Source: Succinivibrionaceae bacterium UBA3769 (GTDB taxonomy: Bacteria; Pseudomonadota; Gammaproteobacteria; Enterobacterales; Succinivibrionaceae). Taken from it: a stretch of 21,651 nt of DNA. Under the pieces are notes generated by a model. The model saw only the letters and a list, made by a program, of their open reading frames with translations, ran no database searches and had not been told where the DNA came from. Below are positions 7,558-15,827 of this stretch, one piece after another; the first letter of the stretch is position 1; the number at the start of each line of letters is the position of its first letter. The translations under genes and the position numbers were made by a program. The DNA lies in the NCBI GenBank assembly GCA_002372325.1, contig DFFT01000026.1, positions 1 to 21,651 of the forward strand. Direction: 5' to 3'.

Positions 7558-8124
7558 GGGAAAAAACGGTATCCCGGGGATTTTTCCATGTCCCCGGGCC
7601 TGTTCGCCATTATCTCCTCCATATCCTCCATCTTCTTCGCTAAACTTACCCGTTCATTCCCCGCTGCCCATTCCCCGCCGCCGCGTTTCCCCGGGATGCC
7701 TGATTTTTCCGGAATCCTTCTTTCTCCTGCTGATTTCCTTCTCTTAAGCTGCCTTTCTCAGCCCTTCGTCTCCGGGGAGATCCGGAGTCCGGATCCGGGA
7801 TTTTTTCACGGGCTTTTAGTATAAAATTTTCATTTCTTTGAAAACGTTTTTTAGCTTTCTTTCAAAATTGATCCGTTTTGGTGCCGGAATGCCTCATGGC
7901 GTTCTTTTTCAGACGTTGTGACGGAACTTTATTACGTAATTGCCGCTCCTTCGGTAAAATTAATTATTATTTTTGCAAAAAAAATGCTTGATCTCTCTCC
8001 CGTTTTTGATAGTATGTATCCGTCCGTTTTAGCAGAGGCTAACAAAACAAACATAAGGTTCTGACTGCGGATGCCGCCTTTGCGGCCCACTATTATGAAG
8101 AAATACTATTGAAGGAAAATGACA
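7558..8124. other. Intergenic region with the porin promoter and leader
   Basis: 567 bases without a convincing gene; a short + frame near 7588-7824 is low-complexity and has no ribosome site. A perfect 8-bp hairpin (cccgggga, 7573-7580, with tccccggg, 7591-7598) follows the lipoprotein stop but lacks a T-tract on this strand. From about 7820 the sequence becomes AT-rich, as is common upstream of strongly expressed porins. Confidence 0.5.
7988..8015 (+). promoter_or_regulatory. Candidate porin promoter
   Basis: TTGATC (7988-7993) and TAGTAT (8010-8015) are spaced 16 bases apart in an AT-rich stretch. This would give a leader of about 100 bases containing a small hairpin (gccgc...gcggc near 8070-8085). 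Confidence 0.45.
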
Positions 8125-9201
8125 ATGTTAAAGAAAGTTCTTGCTGCTGCTGTTATTCTGGCCTGCGGTTCCGCCAGCGCTGCCACCGTTTATGACAAGG
8201 ATGGCACCTCTCTGGCTATCGGCGGCCGTCTGCAGGCGAACTACAATTCCGTTTTTTCTGATGCCGAGGATGATTCATACGGCAACCGCTGCCACAGAAG
8301 CGCCACTGATGCCGACGGCAATACCTTCTATGGCGACTGCCGCACCGGTCTCAGCGGCGTGGCCCGTCTGAATGTTGATGCCCGGGCTCCCATCGGCGCC
8401 GGCTTTTATGCCAAGGGCTTCGGCGAGTGGCAGATTGCCGCCGAAACCTCCAGCAACGGCAAGTTTGATACCCGTTACGCTTATGTGGGCTTCGGCCATG
8501 ACACCTACGGTTCTCTGGTGTTCGGTCAGCTGGAATCCGCCATGTACAACGTGCTCAGCGTAACCGACGTTTATGAGGAATTCGGTTTTGCCGCTTATCA
8601 TCTGGAGCACGGCGATGCCGACAGCGAGCGTCAGGAAGGTCAGATCGTCTATAATCTGGACACCAACGGCTTCATGTTCAATCTGTCTTACCAGACTGCC
8701 GGTCTGAATGGCGTTGAGGGCGGCGTGGCCGTTTCCGCCGGCTACACCTACGGAGAGACTCTGCCGGTTTCCCTGCGTCTTGGCTATGATTATTACGATC
8801 TTACCGGCAAAAACCCGGATGACGTGCAGAGCTTTGGCCTCGGTCTTTCTCTGGGCAATGCCGGCGACGGCTTCTACGGCGCTTTCGGTTACCAGTTTAC
8901 CGATGCCAAGGATATGAAGCATGCCAACTCCTATGAGGTTGTGGCCGGTTACGGCTTTGATTTCGGCTTGTCCACCATGCTGGGCTATCAGGTAAATACC
9001 TATGATTCCAAGGTGGCCGATGTTTCCCAGCTCACTCTGGAAGCCATCTATGCCTTTAATGAGCAGCTCAAGGCCATTGCCACCGCCAAGTTCGGCGTCG
9101 GCCATGTGGATCTGGTCAGTGTTGACAAGGCCAATGTAATCCGGACAGACAGAGCCCGTGATCACGATGCTCTCTCCATCGGACTCCAGTACAACTTCTA
9201 A
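8125..9201 (+). CDS. Outer-membrane general porin
   Basis: A 358-residue Gram-negative porin (OmpC/Porin_4-like trimeric beta-barrel for diffusion of small hydrophilic solutes). The start at ATG 8125 is preferred over ATG 8119 because GAAGGA (8111-8116) is 8 bases from the former and only 2 from the latter. The signal peptide MLKKVLAAAVILACGSASA is followed by mature ATVYDKDG. IGGRLQANY at the first strand, RYAYVGFGHDTYGSLVFGQLESAMYNV (the typical strand and L3-like loop), alternating hydrophobic strands, and a C-terminal LSIGLQYNF ending in Phe are all characteristic. Two cysteines near residues 54 and 72 could form a loop disulfide. It is monocistronic, with its own promoter and terminator. 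Exact specificity cannot be read from the sequence. Confidence 0.9.
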   Translation: MLKKVLAAAVILACGSASAATVYDKDGTSLAIGGRLQANYNSVFSDAEDDSYGNRCHRSATDADGNTFYGDCRTGLSGVARLNVDARAPIGAGFYAKGFGEWQIAAETSSNGKFDTRYAYVGFGHDTYGSLVFGQLESAMYNVLSVTDVYEEFGFAAYHLEHGDADSERQEGQIVYNLDTNGFMFNLSYQTAGLNGVEGGVAVSAGYTYGETLPVSLRLGYDYYDLTGKNPDDVQSFGLGLSLGNAGDGFYGAFGYQFTDAKDMKHANSYEVVAGYGFDFGLSTMLGYQVNTYDSKVADVSQLTLEAIYAFNEQLKAIATAKFGVGHVDLVSVDKANVIRTDRARDHDALSIGLQYNF

Positions 9202-9228
9202 GCCGGGATTTACGTCCTGATCACAGAG

Positions 9229-9261
9229 CCGCAGTTTTCTTCGGAGATCTGCGGTTTTTTT
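9229..9261 (+). terminator. Rho-independent terminator after the porin
   Basis: The stem ccgcag (9229-9234) with ctgcgg (9249-9254) is followed by seven T. Confidence 0.8.
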
Positions 9262-9436
9262 GCTCGTGAAGTATGAAGCGGCCCATAAAACGGAGTCTGT
9301 TAACAGGGTAAAATAGTAAACGCATCGGCAAAGGTGACAGTTTTTTAAGAAGGCAGCGAAACTGAAGGCGGCAAATTGCAGATGGCAAAGAGCAGGCAGC
9401 AAAAAACAGCAAAGGGGTAGCGAAGGAGGTACCGTA

Positions 9437-9844
9437 ATGAAGCATCGGTGTCCGGTATGCGGCAGACATGACTTTTTGGAATATGGAGCCTACGAGATCT
9501 GTCCCGTATGCGGCTGGGAGGATGACAGGGCTCAGAACGAGGATCATAATTACGCCGGCGGGGCCAATCCCCTCAGCGTCAACGAAGCCCGCATGGAATA
9601 CTATCTCCTGAACCGCAAGGATGCGGCGCAGGAGGTTAGGGGCTGCAAGGAGGCCTACGGGCTTACAGTGCGGATCATTCGCGGCCGTTGTGAGGACATC
9701 CGGCGCACTATAAAGCTGGAAAACGAGGGCAAGGAAGAGCTGGAGCTGAGAGTGGCCCGGCAGGAATACATGGATACCCTGAACAGAATTCTCCAGGGGA
9801 AAGACGAGACCTTTTCCAAAGCAGTCTCCCAGCAGGATGATTAG
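9437..9844 (+). CDS. CPCC-family cysteine-rich small protein
   Basis: A 135-residue protein with two C-x2-C knuckles, CPVC (5-8) and CPVC (22-25) followed by GWEDD, then GGANPLSVNEAR. This is the signature of the Cys_rich_CPCC family (bacterial, probably zinc-binding, function unknown). The remaining 100 residues are charged and helical (EEVRGCKEAYG..., RRTIKLENEGKEELELRVARQEYM in part) with no further motif. ATG 9437 has a near-perfect AAGGAGGT six bases upstream, suggesting efficient translation. It stands alone between the porin terminator and a weak hairpin at 9861-9891. Confidence 0.8.
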   Translation: MKHRCPVCGRHDFLEYGAYEICPVCGWEDDRAQNEDHNYAGGANPLSVNEARMEYYLLNRKDAAQEVRGCKEAYGLTVRIIRGRCEDIRRTIKLENEGKEELELRVARQEYMDTLNRILQGKDETFSKAVSQQDD

Positions 9845-9860
9845 AGGACTCTGAACCCGG

Positions 9861-9891
9861 CGGCCCCTCCTCCTTTTCGGAGGCGCCGTTT
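9861..9891 (+). terminator. Weak terminator-like hairpin after the CPCC gene
   Basis: cggcccctcc (9861-9870) pairs with ggaggcgccg (9879-9888) with one mismatch; only TTT follows. Confidence 0.4.
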
Positions 9892-10319
9892 CAGAAACCG
9901 GGCCGCATTTCCCGCATGAGCGTTCCTGAGATGAAGGCGTCAGGTTTAACACCGCAATGCAGGTGAGGGAACCGAGGCGGGAACAGCGGCGGCAGGGGGG
10001 AGCGGGATATTGATAAAATCACCTTTTCGTACAGAGTGCTATATGCTATGGCACTGTAATAAAATAATTTCTGAAAATTGTATTTAGGGAATATCCTGTC
10101 CTTCAATTCTTCAAGGAACATTCATTTTGAAACAGATTTACCATACTTACCCCTTCATCAGTTACTTTGCCCCTTTTTCAGAATCATGACGGACAAGCTG
10201 CAGGATACAGAAGAATTCGAAATCAACGGAATGTTTTCATCCTGAAGCAGCCCCGAAGCATAGAAAAGCAACGCTGAAATTATCGTCACTGTCAAAAACG
10301 AAGTGCTGCAGCGGTAAAA
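9892..10319. other. Intergenic region between the CPCC gene and hicB
   Basis: About 430 bases, AT-rich from 10010. No supported gene on either strand; the frames present lack ribosome sites and recognisable motifs. It holds the 3' side of the minus-strand hicB-like gene. Confidence 0.4.
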
Positions 10320-10757
10320 TCAGACAGTAATGCAAAGCGGTTTTCCCAAAGCATTAAAACAGTCTGCCAGAGCATTAAGCCCCGTAGTTTTTCTGAAGCT
10401 CATGATGCTGTTAAGCCTCTGATTGCTGACATCAAGTCTTCTGGCAAGCTCAGACGGTCTTACCATCAAATCAGTCATGGTATTTCTGAGCATAATCTTC
10501 AAGGCGGTGTCATAGCCGACATCAACAATAAACCGGCTGCCATCATCAATTACAGCAGGAACAGGGATTCTTTTCTTAAATTCCACAAGACCTTCAATAT
10601 AGTCATAGATAACCTCCCTTGCCATCATGCGGGCTTCTTCCATGTTACGTCCCTGACTTAAAGCTCCTTCCCACCCACTGCCGTCGATGCTGACAATGAA
10701 AAGCCGGTTCCCCTTTCTGATATTGGCGGAATACTTCAGATAGTCGTTAATGTTCAT
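10320..10757 (-). CDS. Orphan HicB-family antitoxin with C-terminal HTH
   Basis: A 145-residue protein. The N-terminal half (GNRLFIVSIDGSGWEGALSQG with NMEEARMMAREVIYDYIEGL) is the partly RNase H-like HicB fold that normally binds the HicA RNase. IPVPAVIDDGSRFIVDV continues the E. coli-like HicB pattern (IPLPSP...IEVPLS). The C-terminal half (about 95-140, RPSELARRLDVSNQRLNSIMS...TGLNALADCFNALGKPL) is an XRE-like helix-turn-helix for operator binding. No HicA-like frame (short, with a conserved GSHH-type motif) is seen next to it on either side. The start at 10757 has AGGGGA about 12 bases upstream, rather far. The sequence just upstream holds a terminator and a possible RelE-like remnant, so it may be a leftover of a rearranged toxin-antitoxin locus. 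Confidence 0.75.
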   Translation of the reverse strand: MNINDYLKYSANIRKGNRLFIVSIDGSGWEGALSQGRNMEEARMMAREVIYDYIEGLVEFKKRIPVPAVIDDGSRFIVDVGYDTALKIMLRNTMTDLMVRPSELARRLDVSNQRLNSIMSFRKTTGLNALADCFNALGKPLCITV

Positions 10758-10899
10758 TTTCTATATAGTCCCCTTTGGAAAAAAGCCTCATTTTCGAGGC
10801 TTGTTCTGATCGCATATTGGATTGTCTGATAATGACTTTTAGCTTATTATTGTCAATCTCATCAATGATGCGGCATGGTGAGTATGTGTCCGCTCTTGC
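10747..10899 (-). pseudogene. Possible C-terminal remnant of a RelE/ParE-type toxin
   Basis: An open minus-strand frame without a start codon encodes TYSPCRIIDEIDNNKLKV and onward to a TAA overlapping the hicB-like start. RII-EID--KL-V matches the RelE-superfamily pattern YRIIYEIDDDKLVV. Upstream is a stop, and the N-terminal half and downstream catalytic residues are missing. A terminator hairpin lies inside the frame, so it is not a functional gene. The match is short and judged by eye only. Confidence 0.3.
10779..10802 (-). terminator. Rho-independent terminator, minus strand
   Basis: On the minus strand aagcctc, a 6-base loop and gaggctt are followed by a T-run (A-run at 10779-10784 on the + strand). 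It lies just upstream of the hicB-like gene, so it would stop transcription entering from a now-degraded upstream gene. Confidence 0.7.
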
Positions 10900-11333
10900 T
10901 TATCTATCAAACACTTATTATTGTGTTTCATGCCCTTTTTGCGGGTCTTGCTCCGCTATTCATGCGCGTACCGCTTTCTCAAGGTCTCGCTTTTTGAATC
11001 TCCCTTTATCCTGCAGTTAAAAGCGTTATTGACCTTTGAGTATTGTTATAAAGCAATTTGTTTATAAATAAAGCAATGTCTATACAAAAGTGTGATTTGT
11101 TTGCTAATTGTCAAAAAGTCTCGATACTGATCTTGATTTTCAAAAGGAATAGGGTACAATAACTCCCAATCGTGCCTGTTCCTCTGCAACGAAGCTTCGT
11201 GCATTGTTGTCATGTGCAGGCCATCATCGTCACAGAACCTTCCCATGTGTAATACAAATCCTCCTCCACTTCCTCCCAAACCGTTTCAGACATATTAAAC
11301 TGCTTCCCTAGTCAAGTACTTTTTTCTGACAGG
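10803..11333. other. Degenerate AT-rich intergenic stretch
   Basis: Apart from the RelE-like remnant nothing is supported. A 77-codon minus frame at 11046-11279 starts in a glycine-rich stretch, lacks a clear ribosome site and matches nothing I recognise. It is probably chance or a decayed gene. Confidence 0.4.
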
Positions 11334-11396
11334 TTGGGAAGTAAGTTTAACACATTGGGAATTAACTTTGACATCTTGGGAAGTGACTTTAACAGA
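11334..11396 (+). repeat. Three tandem 21-bp direct repeats
   Basis: Units at 11334-11354, 11355-11375 and 11376-11396 share the pattern TTGGGAAnTnAnTTTnACA and follow each other with no gap. A partial fourth unit (tgggggaag) may follow at 11397. A 21-bp period puts the repeats on one face of the helix, as in transposase- or regulator-binding arrays at transposon ends. They lie 320 bases before a transposase remnant. Confidence 0.85.
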
Positions 11397-11608
11397 TGGG
11401 GGAAGCGCTCAGTTTTTGGCAGTAGTCCTGGGGGTTGGGGAAGAGCTCTTGCCTTCAGCTTAGCGCGAACTAAAATGAACGCTCCCCGGGGGCGGCAATT
11501 TCGCCCGTCTCTGAAGCGTATACGTCAATCTGCCGTATACACCCCTGTTCAGGCCTCAGGAGGCTGCCATATGCTTCAAATTTTGAAACACAAGGCAGTT
11601 TCAGGGGT

Positions 11609-11627
11609 AAAGGGGCGGAGCCCCTTT
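11609..11627 (+). terminator. Hairpin with weak terminator character
   Basis: aaagggg (11609-11615), a 5-base loop and ccccttt (11621-11627) form a 7-bp stem followed by aatcatt; there is no real T-tract beyond the arm. It lies between the 21-bp repeats and the transposase remnant. Confidence 0.35.
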
Positions 11628-11713
11628 AATCATTAAACAGGAAGCGCCGCAGGCGTCTTCCCTTCTTAATTATTATCCTTCGGAACTTTAACATCTGTCC
11701 CTGCCAGTATTGA

Positions 11714-12481
11714 TTGCGCCGGACGGCTCTGCGCAAGGCCTCCCAGCCCCCGGCGGAGGGGAGGTCCCGGATTGCCCCTCTTAAGGAAAATCTTGACAGT
11801 CTGGTGAATACGAGACTCCCGGAGAATGCCCGTCTTTCGGAATACGCTCCCTGGTTTCAGCTGGAAATCGCGGAAATCCCGGAACCGGAAGAATCTGAAC
11901 AGGAAAGCAGTAAAAAACAGAGCGGCAGGGACAGCGGCAAAGATTACGGTCATGACAAAAACATCAGGATGCTTGCCGGTTATGCTCTTAAAGAGGAAGC
12001 GGTCAGAAAGAAGCTGGATTCCTATGGCTTTTTCTGCATCGTTGCCGCAAAGGAAGAGGATGCCGGCAAAGTCCTGGATATTTGCCGCGGCCGGGACAAT
12101 CTCGCCGGATTCTTCGGAAGCATCAGCCGGAGCATGGATTTTGAAACCCCGGCCGGCTGTTCCATCCTTGCCCATGAAGCTCTTTCAGGCAAGCTTCATC
12201 TCATGTTTCTTTCCGCCATCCTGTGGCAGCGGCTCACGGAGATCGGAAGAAGAATTCAGGCGGAAACTGAAAGTCCCTCCGGCTTCGCGGTTCCTGAAAT
12301 AATTAATGATCTGGAGATGATTGAATACTCCCGCACGTCCCAAAACGCTTACATAAGAAAATACGCACTAACCCCCAGGCAGAAGACAATCCTGAAGGCT
12401 CTGGGGCTGTCTGAACAAAGCATCGACCGCGAAATATCATCCTTCACTCTGAAAATTGCCGGAGGTTCCGCTGCAAGCTGA
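11714..12481 (+). pseudogene. C-terminal remnant of an IS4/IS1634-type DDE transposase
   Basis: A 255-codon frame immediately preceded by a TGA and starting with no good ribosome site. It contains NIRMLAGYALKEEAVRKKLDSYGFFCIVAAKEEDAGKVLDICRGRDNLAGFFGSI, then HEALSGKLHLMFLSAILWQRLTEIGRRI (these in overlapping pieces). This is the end of the IS4/IS1634 RNase H-like domain: D-G-F/Y-x-x-hydrophobic block, Y-R-x-R-x-x-I-E motif, then L-x-G-x-hydrophobic helix. The Y-x-R-x-x-I-E motif is degraded to CRGRDNLAGFF, so the catalytic Glu appears lost. The N-terminal half with the first two Asp residues is absent. Flanking 21-bp repeats may belong to the same or another element. Confidence 0.65.
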
Positions 12482-12966
12482 GAAGCCTCTCCCGAAAGCC
12501 TGATTTAGTTTGCCTCCTTTTGGCCCCGCATTATTATTTGCCTTTTGCTGTTCCTGATCCCGGCATTTTGTTCTCCTTGCCCCTGGTATTCCTTCCTCCG
12601 GCGCTTTGTTTTTTTTGCCGGATCCGTTCCTCCAAAACCCCAAAAAATCCCCAAAAACCCTGTCCGGCCCGCGGGAGTTTGTAATCAGGCGGGACGGTAT
12701 TCACAATCCGGAAAACCAGTTTTATCAGCGGTGTGACGCAGGTTGCTATTTACGGCGTCCCTTTCCTTAAAACGTCCGGGTTATGGTAAGATGTATGCTG
12801 TCGGGATATATCGATAATAATTATTATACTTATTACAGCCTGTTACGGATTCTTCTTGTGAAACGCCGGCGGATCTGCCGGTTTCTGAGTTTTTATGAAA
12901 TTAATGCGGTTTCCGGCGCTCCCGGCGCAGCGGGGCAGGGGCCGTTTTTTGGGAGCAGGGGTTTTT
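12482..12966. other. Intergenic region upstream of glgX
   Basis: No supported gene. An A/C-rich stretch of C3-4A4-6 units lies at about 12632-12660. The extended -10 box TGGTAAGAT (12784-12792) is the best promoter candidate for glgX but has no clear -35. Confidence 0.4.
12784..12792 (+). promoter_or_regulatory. Extended -10 box, candidate glgX promoter
   Basis: TG-n-TAAGAT fits an extended -10 element. It lies about 175 bases before the chosen glgX start. Confidence 0.3.
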
Positions 12967-15060
12967 ATGACCGGCAAATACAAAATATCCCGGGGGCACA
13001 GCCGCATACTCGGCGCTACGGTGGAGCAGGGCGGAGTAAATTTTGCGATCTGGTGTCCGCCGGCCACTGAAATGGAGCTTCTTCTGTTCAAGGATGCGGA
13101 TGATGTCAATCCGGACTCCATAATACTCAAATCCGCGGAGTATAAAAGCCATTATTACTGGCATGTCTTTGTTCATGGCGTCACCGACCGGCAGCTTTAC
13201 GGCTGGCGGGTTAAAAAGGTGCCTGACGGCAAGCCCGGCACCGTGTTCGATCCCCTGAAGGTGCTTTTGGATCCCTATGCCCGGCGCATCGTTTTCCCGA
13301 AGAACTACAACCGCACCCTGAGCCGTTACGTGGGCTCCAACCTGCATTTCTGCGCCAAGAGCGCGGTTATTGACATGAGCCTCTATAACTGGGGCCGTGA
13401 AGAAAAGCGTCCTCTGCATCCCATGAAATCCAGCATTATCTATGAGATGCACGTGGCCGGCTTTACCCGAAACCCCAATTCCGGACTCCCCGATAATATC
13501 CGGGGCACCTATGCCGGCATTATTTCCAAGATTGACTATCTGAAATCCCTGGGCATCACTGCCGTGGAGCTTCTCCCGGTATTCCAGTTTGACAGCCTGG
13601 ACGCCCAGCCAGGCAAGTGCAACTACTGGGGCTATTCCCCCATGAGCTTTTTCGCGGTGCACGGGGACTACGCCTCCCGAAACGACATCTACGGTCCCAT
13701 TGACGAATTCCGGGACATGGTCAAGGCCCTCCATAAGGCCGGCATCGAGGTTTTTCTGGACGTGGTCTACAACCATACCTCCGAGGGCGATGCCTCGGGG
13801 CCGGTTTATTCCTACAAGGGGTTGGACAATTCCTCCTACTATATTCTGGATCCCGACAATCCTGAAGCCTACCGCAACTATACCGGCTGCGGCAATACCG
13901 TGAATGCCAGCAATCCCATGGTGAAGCAGCTTATCAAGGACAGTCTGCATTTCTGGACCGAGGACATGCATGTGGACGGCTTCCGCTTCGACCTGGCCTG
14001 CGTGCTGTCCCGGGATTCCACCGGTCAGCCCTTAAGCGATCCCCCCACCACTCTGGCCATTGACTGCGACAACCAGCTTTCCGACGTAAAGCTCATTGCC
14101 GAGCCCTGGGATGCCGGGGGACTTTATCAGGTGGGAGCCATGGCCGGCAGCCGCTGGCGGGAATGGAACGGGCAGTTCCGGGACGATGTCCGCTGCTTCC
14201 TCCGGGGCGATAACGGCATGATTTCCCGTTTCGTGAACCGCATTCTGGGAAGTCCCGACATCTATAAGGAAAAGTATGACGATCCCCAGAAGAGCGTGAA
14301 TTTTATCACCTGTCATGACGGCTTCACCCTCTGGGATCTGGTGTCCTATAACGAAAAGCACAACGAGGCCAACGGCGAGGGCAACCGGGACGGCAACGAC
14401 TACAATTTCAGCTATAACTACGGCGTTGAAGGCGAAACCGCCGATCCCCGGATCCGGGCGGTGCGGCTCAGACAGGCCAAGAATTTCATGCTGCTTAATC
14501 TGATGTCCATGGGCACTCCCATGATTCTCATGGGGGACGAGGTGCTCAGAACCCAGCACGGCAACAACAACGCCTACTGCCAGGACACGGAGATGAGCTA
14601 CCTGAACTGGCTGCCGGGCAAGGATGCGGAGGAAATGCTCCGCTTCACCAAGGTGCTCCTGTCCTACCGCTGCCGCCGCGGCAGAAAACGGCGGGATTCG
14701 GGCCGGGATTTTGAGTCGCTGCTGGAGGCCATTGCCAACAATTCCATTACGTGGCACGGCGTGGAGCCCTTCAAGCCGGACTGGAGCCATACCTCCCACA
14801 GCATCGGCCTTACGGTGTATTCCGAGACCCGGGGACTCTGGTATTACGTGTTCATCAATGCCTATTGGGAGGGACTTCACATCAAGATCCCTTCGGTGCC
14901 CCACGGCGAGAAGCAGAAGTGGTTCCGGGTAATTGATACCTATTTGTCGCCTCCCGATGATATCTATTCGGAAAAGGATGAGTATTTCCCCATCGGACAC
15001 AACTATTATCTGGGAAGCCGCTCCATTCTGGTGCTGGTGGCTCCCGGCCGGCAGAGATAG
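12967..15060 (+). CDS. glgX: Glycogen debranching enzyme, GlgX/isoamylase type (GH13)
   Basis: A 697-residue cytosolic enzyme that hydrolyses alpha-1,6 branches of glycogen, preferring short limit-dextrin branches in the GlgX family. An N-terminal CBM48-like domain (about 10-120, GVNFAIWCPPATEMELLLF) precedes the GH13 barrel. The four GH13 regions are seen: DVVYNH (265-270), DGFRFDLA (337-344, nucleophile D342), LIAEPWD (general acid E379) and NFITCHDG (H450, D451). ATG 12967 is preferred over the in-frame ATG 12895 because AGGGG lies about 5 bases upstream, the protein then starts as GlgX proteins do, and the extra 24 residues are Arg/Gly-rich filler. No other glycogen gene is next to it, so it is not in a glg operon here. 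No clear terminator follows. Confidence 0.92.
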   Translation: MTGKYKISRGHSRILGATVEQGGVNFAIWCPPATEMELLLFKDADDVNPDSIILKSAEYKSHYYWHVFVHGVTDRQLYGWRVKKVPDGKPGTVFDPLKVLLDPYARRIVFPKNYNRTLSRYVGSNLHFCAKSAVIDMSLYNWGREEKRPLHPMKSSIIYEMHVAGFTRNPNSGLPDNIRGTYAGIISKIDYLKSLGITAVELLPVFQFDSLDAQPGKCNYWGYSPMSFFAVHGDYASRNDIYGPIDEFRDMVKALHKAGIEVFLDVVYNHTSEGDASGPVYSYKGLDNSSYYILDPDNPEAYRNYTGCGNTVNASNPMVKQLIKDSLHFWTEDMHVDGFRFDLACVLSRDSTGQPLSDPPTTLAIDCDNQLSDVKLIAEPWDAGGLYQVGAMAGSRWREWNGQFRDDVRCFLRGDNGMISRFVNRILGSPDIYKEKYDDPQKSVNFITCHDGFTLWDLVSYNEKHNEANGEGNRDGNDYNFSYNYGVEGETADPRIRAVRLRQAKNFMLLNLMSMGTPMILMGDEVLRTQHGNNNAYCQDTEMSYLNWLPGKDAEEMLRFTKVLLSYRCRRGRKRRDSGRDFESLLEAIANNSITWHGVEPFKPDWSHTSHSIGLTVYSETRGLWYYVFINAYWEGLHIKIPSVPHGEKQKWFRVIDTYLSPPDDIYSEKDEYFPIGHNYYLGSRSILVLVAPGRQR

Positions 15061-15133
15061 GGGCCCGATCCCCGGGGTTTCAGGCAGGGCGACGGCCTAA
15101 TTCTCCGCGCCTGACGGCGGCCGGTTATACTTT

Positions 15134-15162
15134 TTGCGTGTTTGGCGGGTTTTGGGTAAAAT
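15134..15162 (+). promoter_or_regulatory. Candidate promoter of the coiled-coil gene
   Basis: TTGCGT (15134-15139) and TAAAAT (15157-15162) have an exact 17-base spacer. The resulting leader is about 115 bases. Confidence 0.5.
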
Positions 15163-15283
15163 ACCCGCTGTCCGGGATGCCTGAAGGAGGGCGGAGCACG
15201 GACTTGACGCAGCGGGCAATCAATGCCGGGGCAGCGCCGGCAACGGGGAATCTTATTTTTTCCAGTCAGAGGGACAAGACATA

Positions 15284-15613
15284 ATGTTAGGCTATGACAA
15301 TGACGCGAGTTCGTCTGGCGTACTGGACGATAAAATTCAAAAGCTCACCAGCGAGCTTCATGATGCCCGGCAGAAGATCGACAAGCTGCAGCAGTTCAAT
15401 CATGATCTGGATCGCGAGCTCGCAGACACCGGCGCAGAGTTAGCCTCCACCATTATCAAGCTGAACGAGGTGACCCGCCGGCTGGAAAACAGCGAGGACG
15501 AAAGAAAAAGCCTCATCATGGAGCTGGACGGACTTAACGATCAGTTGGAAAAGCATGAGCAGTTTATGAAGAGTCTGGTGAAGATCCTTAAAAGCAGTCA
15601 TACCATGGGCTGA
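15284..15613 (+). CDS. Small coiled-coil protein, unknown function
   Basis: A 109-residue protein. Residues about 16-105 form one long, nearly continuous coiled coil with heptad spacing of Leu/Ile (VLDDKIQKLTSELHDARQKI, then DKLQQFNHDLDREL, then LNEVTRRLENSEDE, then LDGLNDQLEKHEQF). There is no signal peptide, membrane segment or catalytic motif. ATG 15284 has GAGGGA about 9 bases upstream. It is probably a self-associating or partner-binding protein. Small cell-division coiled coils such as ZapB or ZapA-like proteins and SlyX-like proteins have a similar look, but nothing specific links it to them. It is monocistronic with its own promoter and terminator. Confidence 0.75.
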   Translation: MLGYDNDASSSGVLDDKIQKLTSELHDARQKIDKLQQFNHDLDRELADTGAELASTIIKLNEVTRRLENSEDERKSLIMELDGLNDQLEKHEQFMKSLVKILKSSHTMG

Positions 15614-15653
15614 TCGGGACGGACTGATTCGGGATCGGGGTTCTTATCGGGAG

Positions 15654-15685
15654 AAGGCCGGGGCATTAGATGTCCGGGCCTTTTT
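15654..15685 (+). terminator. Rho-independent terminator after the coiled-coil gene
   Basis: aaggcc (15654-15659) pairs with ggcctt (15677-15682 region), with a partly paired continuation and TTTTT at 15681-15685. Confidence 0.7.
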
Positions 15686-15827
15686 GCTGCCGGCGCTGTC
15701 AGGTGAGGGCAAATCAGCTTCGGAGGACAGGCATCCCCGATACGGTTCCATGTTCGAAAACCGCTTAAGGGATCCCCCGGCTCCGGAGGACGCGTGAGAC
15801 CATGCGAGGAGCTTTCCGGGGCCCGGA

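Noticed and set aside
7588..7824. 78-codon hydrophobic + strand frame after the lipoprotein gene
   Set aside because: No ribosome site, Pro/Ser-rich irregular composition, and it overlaps a hairpin; it looks like chance.
8275..9402. 375-codon minus-strand open frame over the porin
   Set aside because: The porin on the + strand has a signal peptide, barrel pattern and terminal Phe. The antisense frame is Gly/Val-rich and runs through the porin terminator.
11334..11396. CRISPR repeats
   Set aside because: The units are 21 bp, directly adjacent and without spacers.
11334..11636. 100-codon + strand frame
   Set aside because: It begins inside the 21-bp repeats, has no ribosome site and has no recognisable protein features.
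12632..12660. Telomere-like C/A-rich repeats (CCAAAA, CCCCAAAAAA)
   Set aside because: Only three irregular units in a non-coding stretch; probably simple-sequence drift.
12895..12966. Longer N-terminus for GlgX starting at ATG 12895
   Set aside because: The extra 24 residues are Arg/Gly-rich and unlike GlgX starts, while ATG 12967 has a properly spaced AGGGG.
12901..13971. Long minus-strand open frame over glgX
   Set aside because: All GH13 motifs are on the + strand; the minus frame is a shadow.
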